Source of the DNA: CAYHWW01 sp964360145
GTDB taxonomy: Bacteria > Bdellovibrionota > UBA1018 > CAYHWW01
Assembly (NCBI GenBank): GCA_964360145.1
Contig: CAYHWW010000201.1
Location: forward strand, 1 to 5,826
DNA: 5,826 nt
Reading direction: 5' to 3'
The notes beneath the pieces were generated by a model that saw only the letters and a program-made list of their open reading frames with translations, was not told the origin of the DNA and did not search any database. Below are positions 1 to 4,599 of the stretch, one piece after another (positions within the stretch are counted from its first letter, which is position 1; every line of letters starts with the position of its first letter). Both the position numbers and the translations under genes were made by a program.

Positions 1-2
1 AT

Positions 3-128
3 CGTGGTGGAATCCTGCGCGGCGGCATCGTGCTCGCCCACGAGAAGACAAGCACCGCATCAGCGTTGCCGCGTCTGCTCCGCTGGATGATCGAAGAGGG
101 CGCGACCTTTGTGGTGTTCACAGACTAA
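3..128 (+). CDS. Polysaccharide deacetylase (NodB-type), C-terminal fragment
   Basis: The open frame entering at the left edge encodes 41 residues and stops at TAA 126-128; the 5' part lies outside the window. The visible stretch has GGIVLAHE followed by an alpha-helical LPRLLRWMIEEGATFVVFTD tail. This fits the end of the NodB homology domain, where a hydrophobic strand leads into a Leu-x-His motif (motif 5), followed by a helix and the closing '(Y/A)-F-V' strand. Such enzymes remove N- or O-acetyl groups from cell-wall or extracellular polysaccharide with a divalent metal. The metal-binding motifs would lie upstream and cannot be checked here. It converges on the lipoprotein gene, with 33 bp between the stop codons. 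The family call rests on a short tail, so the substrate is unknown. Confidence 0.65.
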   Translation, partial: RGGILRGGIVLAHEKTSTASALPRLLRWMIEEGATFVVFTD

Positions 129-161
129 TGCTCAGTATCTGCATCACGCAGCGAAGCAGAC

Positions 162-1580
162 TTAAGGAGCGGTGCGCATGACGCGGCGGCTGGCGGTGAG
201 TGAATTGCCCGCCTGGTCGAAGCCCGCGGGCTTCCAGGAATAGACCGTGTTGGGCGTCAGGCCCGCGAGGCTCGCAGTGTGATCGAGGGTGTAGTTGCCG
301 TTGCTGGGCACGAACTGGTCTGTCGCTATGCCCAGGCCCCAGTAGAGCTCACCGGTGGTGACCTCGCTGGTGGTCCAAGCAAAGCTCGCCGCGTCGCGGC
401 CCACGGTGGCGGAAATGATCAGGACGATGGGACCGAGAGTGTCCACCATCCAGTTGTGGCTCGCGGGCGTGGAGTCGGCGACGCCGTTTGCATCCACGGA
501 ATAAACAGAAAATGTATGAGTGCCGTCAGCCAGGTTGATATAGGTCATGGGCGAGGTGCAAGTCGATGAAGCAGCGCTGTCACGAGAGCAATAGTATGTG
601 GCTCCTGGCTTATTGGACTCGAACGAAAAGGAGATGGAAGTCTCTTTGGTCACCAGCGCCAGGGCCGCCACGTTGGTGATCGTGGTGTCGATGGCCGTGC
701 CGCCGCCGCAAGGATTGGAGGACACGGCACTGGGCAGGCGGAAAGCTTGCGGGGGCACCACGCTCCAACCCCGTGAGAGCAGGCCGTTGTAGGAGGCCTG
801 GGCCCGGGGGGGATTTTGAGTGGAATCAAAGTAACGGCTGTTGCCGCTGCGGCCGCACTCCGTATCGTTGGTGGGGCGCGTGGCGTCATCCGCCACCCAG
901 GGGCGCCAGAGCATCATCATGGCGATGTGGTAGCGGGGGCCTTGATAGTATTGCACGCGCACGGGCAGGCCCTCGGAGGCGGTGAGGCGCACGGGGGCCG
1001 TGGCGCAGGCGAACTTGGTGGCGTGGACGCCGTCATCGTTAACGACCGTTTCCCAGCCGTTGCCCCGATCCACTTCCATGAGGGCGCCGTCATCGGCGAG
1101 GAGGGCGAACTGGTAGTCGGCGGCGGCACCGGCATCAGGGAGCTGGATGACGGTCTCAAAGTTCAACCCAAAGTATTCATAGAGAGTGGTGCCTTTGTCA
1201 TTGAGAATGGTCTCACCACCCCGTGTCACGAAACCCCGATCGAAGGGCCGGGTAGGTATGTCGAGGTTGCCGAAAAAGAGGGCGGCGCCGATGGCATGGC
1301 CGTTGCTGAGGTAGTCCCGAGCGCTGCCGTACCGGGGCTGGTCGTCTGAAAGGTATGCCATCCGGGCCATGATGCCGTGGTCATAGTCGGTGGCGCCGTT
1401 GCCAAAGGGGTCGCAGACCGCATTTTGGTTGGAGAGGGCCTCAGAGTCCACCAGGGCGTTGGTTTCGCCCGCCGGGACCACCTCTTGGAATGTGAGGCAG
1501 CCGGGGAGCATAATGATGGAGGCGAGGCCCAGGAGCAGGCGGATGGACTTAGCGGGATTTTTAGATTTTGAGCTGCTCAT
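162..1580 (-). CDS. Surface lipoprotein with PA14-like and Ig/FN3-like domains
   Basis: This 472-residue protein begins with a basic N-terminus, a hydrophobic stretch (residues 13-26) and a lipobox LPGC with Cys28 as the expected lipidated residue, so it should be an exported lipoprotein. Residues about 95-228 resemble a PA14-type beta domain: a YEYFGLNFE strand, an LLADDGALMEV turn near residue 160, and a late VRVQYYQG...MMLWRPW segment. Residues about 290-375 form an Ig-like repeat with a two-Cys YYCSRD...STC loop, then LADGTHTFSV, and a WMVDT ending. Residues about 380-472 look FN3-like (LAGLTPNTVYSW, DQAGNS). PA14 domains often bind carbohydrate, so a cell-surface adhesion or glycan-binding role is plausible but inferred. 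The start is supported by an AGGAGG ribosome site (1587-1592) 6 nt before ATG. Antisense open frames inside it are shadows. Confidence 0.85.
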   Translation of the reverse strand: MSSSKSKNPAKSIRLLLGLASIIMLPGCLTFQEVVPAGETNALVDSEALSNQNAVCDPFGNGATDYDHGIMARMAYLSDDQPRYGSARDYLSNGHAIGAALFFGNLDIPTRPFDRGFVTRGGETILNDKGTTLYEYFGLNFETVIQLPDAGAAADYQFALLADDGALMEVDRGNGWETVVNDDGVHATKFACATAPVRLTASEGLPVRVQYYQGPRYHIAMMMLWRPWVADDATRPTNDTECGRSGNSRYFDSTQNPPRAQASYNGLLSRGWSVVPPQAFRLPSAVSSNPCGGGTAIDTTITNVAALALVTKETSISFSFESNKPGATYYCSRDSAASSTCTSPMTYINLADGTHTFSVYSVDANGVADSTPASHNWMVDTLGPIVLIISATVGRDAASFAWTTSEVTTGELYWGLGIATDQFVPSNGNYTLDHTASLAGLTPNTVYSWKPAGFDQAGNSLTASRRVMRTAP

Positions 1581-1608
1581 AAGCCACCTCCTTCCTGGTG
1601 CACCTTAT

Positions 1609-1614
1609 ATTGTA
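1609..1614 (-). promoter_or_regulatory. Possible -10 box for the lipoprotein gene
   Basis: On the - strand the hexamer TACAAT (5 of 6 to TATAAT) lies about 28 nt before the lipoprotein ATG, leaving room for a short leader with the strong AGGAGG site. No good -35 hexamer lies 16-18 nt upstream, so this is only a candidate. Confidence 0.25.
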
Positions 1615-1778
1615 CCCCTTCTGGGCATTTGTTGCCGAGGGAGCCAGCTCCAGTGGGCTCAGTAAAATCAATTATTTATATTTAATGATGAAGGTCTCTT
1701 GATGGTGTCGTATTGCTCAATAATGACAACTGTTTATGTTTATGTCTGCTCCGCACCCAGCCTTGGGGCACGGAATGA

Positions 1779-1807
1779 TTGACAAATAATCAGACTAGAC
1801 GTAGACT
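1779..1807 (+). promoter_or_regulatory. Promoter of the vapBC-like operon
   Basis: A perfect -35 TTGACA (1779-1784), a 17-bp spacer and a -10 TAGACT (1802-1807, 4 of 6) precede the antitoxin gene. Transcription would begin around 1813-1815, at or next to the ATG at 1814, so the mRNA would be leaderless. No Shine-Dalgarno sequence precedes the start, which agrees with this. Confidence 0.7.
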
Positions 1808-1813
1808 GGTCTG
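1791..1813 (+). promoter_or_regulatory. Inverted repeat, likely autoregulatory operator of vapBC-like genes
   Basis: CAGACTAG (1791-1798) faces CTGGTCTG (1806-1813) across a 7-bp spacer, matching as an inverted repeat at 7 of 8 positions. It covers the -10 box and ends at the start codon. An inner AGAC-TG-GTCT palindrome lies at 1803-1812. VapBC and Phd-type complexes usually repress their own promoter by binding such sites; binding here is inferred. Confidence 0.5.
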
Positions 1814-2110
1814 ATGGAAGCGCGAAAACCTAAACGAACGTTGAATGCCAGGCCCACGACTCCGGGTCGCGCCAGGTCCGTCGGCTCCTACGAGGCCAAG
1901 ACCCATCTTCCTCGGCTGCTGGCTGAGGTCGAGGCTGGCGCGAGGATCATGATTACCCGCAACGGGCAGCCCATCGCGGTTCTTTCGGGCATTGAAGCTC
2001 GCGACGAGTGTCCTGTCTCCGAGGTCATTGAGCAGCTTCGGGTGGCTCGCAAGGGCGTGCACCTCGGGGGTTTGGATGTAGCCGAGTTGAAGCGGATCGG
2101 TCGAAAGTGA
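1814..2110 (+). CDS. vapB: Type II antitoxin, Phd/YefM family (VapB-like)
   Basis: The 98-residue product carries the Phd/YefM core: SVGSYEAKTHLPRLLAEVE, then the strand and turn IMITRNGQPIAVLSG at about residues 45-60. The N-terminal part forms the DNA-binding dimer, and the C-terminal tail (about 62-98) is expected to wrap and neutralise the toxin. It overlaps the next gene by 4 nt (GTGA, 2107-2110), so antitoxin and toxin are translationally coupled. An unusual feature is a basic extension of some 20 residues (rich in K, R and P) before the usual family start. No better in-frame start with a ribosome site is seen, and the promoter places transcription start at this ATG. The family assignment is firm, and pairing with a PIN toxin makes this a VapBC system with a Phd-type antitoxin. 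Confidence 0.88.
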   Translation: MEARKPKRTLNARPTTPGRARSVGSYEAKTHLPRLLAEVEAGARIMITRNGQPIAVLSGIEARDECPVSEVIEQLRVARKGVHLGGLDVAELKRIGRK

Positions 2111-2514
2111 ATTTCGCTCTGGATTGTTCGGTTGCGATCTCCTGGTGCTTCGAGGATGAGGCCGACGCTTGGTCGGATCGGATACTTGATTCGCTCTCAT
2201 CGGCGACGGCGTTCGTTCCAGAGATCTGGCACACCGAGATCGCCAATGTCCTTGTGCAATGCGAGAGAAAGAAGCGGCTGACCGAGGCGCAGACCGCGGC
2301 ATTTCTCCGTCGGCTGCGGTCGCTTCCCATTCAGGTCTGCATGCTCAGCCGGGATGAGAATTTTTCTGACGTCCTTCACCTCGCCAGGCGAGAGGGTTTG
2401 ACCAGCTACGATGCCGCTTATCTGCGTATTTCGCTGCGTGAGGGGTTGCCCCTGGCAACGCACGACAAGGCGCTGAAAGTCGCCGCCGCGAGGCTCGGAG
2501 TCCCGCTGCTTTGA
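2107..2514 (+). CDS. vapC: PIN-domain ribonuclease toxin, VapC family
   Basis: The 135-residue protein fits a whole PIN domain. The expected acidic metal-binding residues are visible: Asp6 in FALDCSVAISW, Glu44 in VPEIWHTEIANVL, Asp102 in LTSYDAAYLRIS, and Asp120 in PLATHDKALKVAA. VapC toxins cleave specific RNAs, often tRNA or rRNA, with Mg2+ or Mn2+ when released from the antitoxin; the target here is unknown. The start is GTG 2107, overlapping the antitoxin stop. The stop codon TGA (2512-2514) runs directly into the 23-bp copy of the OMP 3' end (2513-2535), so the very end of vapC coincides with a recombination junction. No catalytic residue is missing, so the toxin should be active. Confidence 0.9.
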   Translation: MNFALDCSVAISWCFEDEADAWSDRILDSLSSATAFVPEIWHTEIANVLVQCERKKRLTEAQTAAFLRRLRSLPIQVCMLSRDENFSDVLHLARREGLTSYDAAYLRISLREGLPLATHDKALKVAAARLGVPLL

Positions 2515-2535
2515 TCAGAACGCGAAGGCCATCAC
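2513..2535 (-). repeat. Copy A: 23-bp stub of the OMP gene 3' end
   Basis: These 23 bases are identical to 3826-3848 and 4664-4686. On the - strand they hold the OMP stop codon and its last six codons (V-M-A-F-A-F). Homology stops at 2535, where the ATPase promoter region begins. The preceding bases CTGCTTTGATCAG match copy C with two single-base gaps, so the repeat may reach a few bases into vapC. It is a relic, not an expressed gene. Confidence 0.85.
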
Positions 2536-2550
2536 ACCCTTTCAACTCTA

Positions 2551-2579
2551 TTGACTATGTCCTAAAAAAGGCGGACAAT
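2551..2579 (+). promoter_or_regulatory. Promoter of the DUF4143 ATPase gene
   Basis: The -35 TTGACT (2551-2556, 5 of 6) and -10 GACAAT (2574-2579, 4 of 6) are separated by 17 bp. Transcription would begin about 2585-2588, at the ATG, which again gives a leaderless message. No Shine-Dalgarno-like site at useful spacing is obvious. Confidence 0.6.
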
Positions 2580-2585
2580 TTTAGG
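2558..2585 (+). promoter_or_regulatory. Two interleaved inverted repeats over the ATPase promoter
   Basis: TGTCC (2558-2562) faces GGACA (2573-2577), and CCTAAAA (2561-2567) faces TTTTAGG (2579-2585); both pairs are perfect. They overlap each other and cover the spacer, the -10 box and the start site. This looks like a repressor operator. The ATPase itself carries a winged-helix-like segment and may be the regulator, but that is inference. Confidence 0.45.
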
Positions 2586-2587
2586 GT

Positions 2588-3760
2588 ATGTTCAAGAGAC
2601 TTCTTAAGCCCTCGTTAACAAGAAGCTTTTTTTTATTCGGGCCTCGGTCGACGGGGAAGTCGACGCTTCTTCATGGTGTTTTTCCTGACAGCGATGCGCT
2701 TTGGATCGACTTGCTTGATCCGGAGCTTGAGCATTCGTTGGCGGCGTCGCCTTCCCGACTCAGTGCGATGCTCGAGCAAGAGCTTGTGGGGCAGAAGCGC
2801 GATTGGGTCGTGATCGACGAAGTTCAGAAGGTGCCCGACTTGTTATCCGTTGTGCAGCAGTTCATTCAGAAGAAAAAATTTAAGTTCGCGATGACAGGCT
2901 CGAGTGCTCGGAAACTAAAACGGGGTGGGGCTAACCTGCTGGGAGGGAGGGCGTCTTGGTTTGAGCTTTCAAGCCTGACGCACCTTGAGCTTGAAGGTAG
3001 ATTTGAAATCGATGCCGTACTGAACTGGGGTTCATTGCCTGAAATTTTTGAGCTGAATGAGAGCGATCGTGTCCGATTCCTGAAGTCCTACAACTCTACC
3101 TATCTTAAAGAAGAAATCGTCGCAGAGCAGCTGGTCCGAAAGGTTCAACCGTTTCGAAATTTTCTAGAGCTGGCTGCGTTGCAGAATGGGCAGATCATCA
3201 ACTACTCAAAGTTTTCGCGCGATTGCGCGGTCGATGTCACCACAATTCAGACTTACTTCGAAATCCTGCAGGACACTTTATTGGGTTTTGAGCTTCTTCC
3301 GTTTCATCGCTCAGTCCGAAAAAGGCAGCGAAAAAATCCGAAATTTTATTTTTTCGATACCGGCGTAACACGGGCGATGGCGGGGCAGCTTGAGGGACAA
3401 GTTCCGCCTAGAACGTCAGCCTATGGCAGGTTTTTCGAGCAATTCGTTGTGACGGAAGTAAGCCGGCTCATGAAGTGTTTTGAAAAGGACTGGAGACTCT
3501 CATACTTAACTTCGAAAGACGGCAGTGAGATCGATCTCATTATTGAAAAGGGGCGGGATCTCATCGCGATCGAAATTAAATCTAGCACGAAGGTAGATGA
3601 AAAAGAGGTTCGCTCATTCGAACGGTTGGCGGGCGACATCCGCGGCGCGGAGCTCGTCTTTGTTTCTCAGGATCCGGTGGCCCAGCATTATGGCCGCGTG
3701 AATTGTCTTCATTGGCGGGAAGCGCTGAAATTCATTTTTAAGGATCAATGGCCGAACTGA
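2588..3760 (+). CDS. AAA-type ATPase with DUF4143 / PD-(D/E)XK-like C-terminus
   Basis: The 390-residue protein matches the widespread ATPase family with an AAA_14-type N-terminal domain and DUF4143 (COG1373-like). Walker A is GPRSTGKST (18-26) and Walker B is WVVIDE (73-78). A sensor-like TGSSARKL segment lies at 103-110, followed by LLGGRA (117-122). Residues about 191-245 resemble a winged helix. The C-terminal part has the spacing of a PD-(D/E)XK nuclease fold: Glu284 in GRFFEQFV, Asp316 in GSEIDLII, and Glu329-x-Lys331 in AIEIKSS. The length is normal, so the gene looks intact. The cellular role of this family is not settled. Proteins of this type are commonly found as patchily distributed accessory genes. 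The body looks richer in A+T than the flanking lipoprotein and OMP genes, consistent with acquisition. It lies between two toxin-antitoxin systems and is bracketed by OMP 3'-end copies A and B. Confidence 0.88.
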   Translation: MFKRLLKPSLTRSFFLFGPRSTGKSTLLHGVFPDSDALWIDLLDPELEHSLAASPSRLSAMLEQELVGQKRDWVVIDEVQKVPDLLSVVQQFIQKKKFKFAMTGSSARKLKRGGANLLGGRASWFELSSLTHLELEGRFEIDAVLNWGSLPEIFELNESDRVRFLKSYNSTYLKEEIVAEQLVRKVQPFRNFLELAALQNGQIINYSKFSRDCAVDVTTIQTYFEILQDTLLGFELLPFHRSVRKRQRKNPKFYFFDTGVTRAMAGQLEGQVPPRTSAYGRFFEQFVVTEVSRLMKCFEKDWRLSYLTSKDGSEIDLIIEKGRDLIAIEIKSSTKVDEKEVRSFERLAGDIRGAELVFVSQDPVAQHYGRVNCLHWREALKFIFKDQWPN

Positions 3761-3783
3761 AGGGCGGCGCCTTCATCTCGGCC
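3750..3783. terminator. Imperfect hairpin at the end of the ATPase gene
   Basis: GGCCGA (3750-3755) pairs with TCGGCC (3778-3783), and TGAAGG (3758-3763) pairs with CCTTCA (3770-3775), with a 2x2 internal loop and a 6-nt loop. It spans the ATPase stop codon. No T-tract follows on either strand, so a classic intrinsic terminator is not certain. It could end convergent transcripts of the ATPase and an OMP gene, or act as a 3' RNA stabiliser. The copy at 4589-4622 keeps the outer stem. Confidence 0.45.
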
Positions 3784-3786
3784 ATA

Positions 3787-3832
3787 TCTGATCGCAGGCA
3801 GTACGAAATAGGTGCACTGTTTTGCGATCAGA
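3787..3832. other. Second conserved hairpin, next to the OMP-fragment stop codon
   Basis: TCTGATCGCA (3787-3796) and TGCGATCAGA (3823-3832) are a perfect 10-bp inverted repeat enclosing 26 nt. The right arm holds the OMP stop codon. The copy at 4626-4670 keeps all ten pairs if one G-U is allowed. With the preceding hairpin it makes an 83-bp structured block of unknown function. Confidence 0.6.
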
Positions 3833-3950
3833 ACGCGAAGGCCATCACGGATACCTGCAAGCCCCACCACTGCATGGGGAGAAAGGTGTTCTTCACGATG
3901 GTGTCCCGATGCGGCACGTCCACGGTGCGTTGCAGGTAGGCCCCCACCAT
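3828..3950 (-). pseudogene. OMP C-terminal fragment (40-codon open frame)
   Basis: On the - strand this frame reads the last 37 residues of the intact OMP without a stop or shift (from AYLQRTVDVPHRD to SVMAFAF), preceded by three unrelated codons starting with ATG at 3950. A TAA lies directly upstream of that ATG, and a GGAG lies about 9 nt before it. The three differences from the intact gene are silent: Ser TCC/TCG, Lys AAG/AAA and Tyr TAC/TAT. The fragment would hold only the last beta strands and has no signal peptide, so it is most likely a dead remnant left by recombination. Translation of the 40-residue piece cannot be excluded. Confidence 0.75.
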
Positions 3951-4016
3951 TTAATAACGCTCCGCATCTGCCCGTAACCATTGATCAAAATAGTTCGAAC
4001 AGCAGGTAGCGAGGCC

Positions 4017-4045
4017 TTGATATCTATATATTATCTAGATATAAT
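4017..4045 (+). promoter_or_regulatory. Strong promoter of brnTA
   Basis: The -35 TTGATA (4017-4022, 5 of 6) and a perfect -10 TATAAT (4040-4045) are separated by 17 bp. Transcription would start about 4051-4053, immediately before the ATG at 4054, so the brnT message would be leaderless or nearly so. Confidence 0.75.
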
Positions 4046-4049
4046 CTAG
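4021..4049 (+). promoter_or_regulatory. Phased ATCTA repeats and palindrome, likely BrnA operator
   Basis: ATCTA occurs at 4022, 4033 and 4044, exactly 11 bp apart. The middle copy lies in a perfect 10-bp palindrome TATCTAGATA (4032-4041). The array fills the promoter spacer and the -10 region. Ribbon-helix-helix proteins such as BrnA often bind short phased sites, and BrnA-type antitoxins repress their own operon. Binding here is inferred. Confidence 0.55.
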
Positions 4050-4053
4050 TCAG

Positions 4054-4335
4054 ATGCTGCATTTTGAATGGAACAACGCGAAGAATAAGAGCAACCGCAA
4101 GAAGCACGGCATCTGGTTTGAAGAAGCTGAGCAGGTGTTCAATGATCCGAGAGCCTTGAGGTATTTTGACGCAGCCCATTCAGAAGAGGAAGACCGGTTT
4201 TTACTGGTCGGCGAGAGCGAGCCCAATCGGGTTATACTCGTTGTCTTCTGCGAAAGATCGTCATCCGTGATCCGGATCATCTCGGCCAGGAAAGCCACGA
4301 AGAAGGAGCGAAGTGAATATGAAAAAGGAATATAA
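4054..4335 (+). CDS. brnT: BrnT family ribonuclease toxin (DUF497)
   Basis: The 93-residue protein is a full-length BrnT (COG2929) member. It opens with the family signature FEWNNAKNKSNRKKHGIWFEEA (residues 4-25, Lys10 and His18 visible). A VFNDPRAL segment follows, then RFLLVGES and the closing IRIISARKATKKERSEYE. BrnT has a RelE-like fold and acts as a ribonuclease that slows translation when not bound by BrnA. The gene lies upstream of its antitoxin, the usual toxin-first order for brnTA, and the two frames overlap by 17 nt from the chosen brnA ATG. The start at 4054 agrees with the family N-terminus and with a promoter that puts transcription start at this codon. All signature blocks are present, so it looks intact. 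Confidence 0.92.
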   Translation: MLHFEWNNAKNKSNRKKHGIWFEEAEQVFNDPRALRYFDAAHSEEEDRFLLVGESEPNRVILVVFCERSSSVIRIISARKATKKERSEYEKGI

Positions 4336-4534
4336 CCTCTCGAAGATGAGAGCGGAGAAAAACCCTTATGCCGACCAGAAGAAGGCTGTAGGGATCAACC
4401 TCAGTCACCAAGTCATCGACTACTTCAAAAAATTGGCCGATGAGAGTGGTATCCCCTACCAGAAGCTCATCGACCTCTACCTCCTCGATTGCGTGAAGCG
4501 GCGCAAGAAAATCACATTGAGATGGGCCGCGTAA
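4319..4534 (+). CDS. brnA: BrnA family antitoxin (ribbon-helix-helix)
   Basis: From ATG 4319 the product has 71 residues and begins MKKEYNLSKM, matching the usual BrnA start. A GTG six bases earlier (4313) is also in frame. An AAGGAG at 4303-4308 inside brnT lies 10 nt before the ATG and 4 nt before the GTG; I prefer the ATG because of the family N-terminus. The segment KKAVGINLSHQVIDYFKKLA with the following GIPYQKLIDLYLLDCVKRR is the ribbon-helix-helix DNA-binding and dimerisation region. The ending KITLRWAA resembles the conserved C-terminus. It should bind and neutralise BrnT, and the complex should repress the promoter at 4017-4045. Overlap with brnT suggests translational coupling. Confidence 0.9.
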   Translation: MKKEYNLSKMRAEKNPYADQKKAVGINLSHQVIDYFKKLADESGIPYQKLIDLYLLDCVKRRKKITLRWAA

Positions 4535-4540
4535 AGACTG

Positions 4541-4599
4541 CGCTCACCGCGAAATCAAGACCAAGAAAAGCTAGATGAAAAAGAGGTTGGCCGAAATGA
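4541..4599 (+). pseudogene. Remnant of a second DUF4143 ATPase 3' end
   Basis: Three blocks align in order with the intact ATPase gene. CTCACCGC (4543-4550) resembles CTCATCGC (3561-3568). GAAATCAAG (4551-4559) matches the Glu-Ile-Lys codons at 3572-3580. TAGATGAAAAAGAGGTT (4572-4588) is identical to 3594-3610. The sequence then jumps to the equivalent of 3749, the last ATPase codons and the conserved TGA (4597-4599). Relative to the intact gene there are small gaps, including a 1-base shift between the second and third blocks, and a loss of about 138 bases. Nothing upstream is recognisable, as brnA ends at 4534. It is the scar of another ATPase copy that once sat beside the OMP gene. Confidence 0.65.

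Larger units (their letters stand above)
3749..3942. repeat. Copy B: 194-bp repeat with ATPase tail, hairpins and OMP 3' end
   Basis: This stretch aligns end to end with 4588-4780. The first part (3749-3825), covering the last ATPase codons and an intergenic segment, has about 11 differences including one 1-base gap. The second part (3826-3942), homologous to the last 38 codons of OMP, has only three differences in 117 bases. Homology stops abruptly at 3942, after which the brnTA upstream region begins. It shows that an OMP 3' end with its flanking ATPase was once joined here. Confidence 0.92.

Noticed and set aside
131..161. Hairpin between the deacetylase and lipoprotein genes (TCTGC...GCAGA) as a terminator
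   Set aside because: The stem has only 5 bp with a 13-nt loop and no T-tract.
279..1349. Several + strand open frames antisense to the lipoprotein gene, up to 177 codons
   Set aside because: They have low-complexity Gly/Ala/Arg/Val-rich products, no ribosome sites and no family features. They are explained as shadows of the G+C-rich gene on the other strand.
1641..1660. Short inverted repeat GAGCC/GGCTC upstream of the lipoprotein gene
   Set aside because: A five-base stem with a 10-nt loop is not enough to claim a regulator site or terminator.
3951..4015. Possible C-terminal tail of a protein on the - strand (NYFDQWLRADAERY then stop)
   Set aside because: It looks peptide-like but is under 20 codons, with no recognisable family and no further support. 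It could be another gene relic at the junction, but this cannot be shown.
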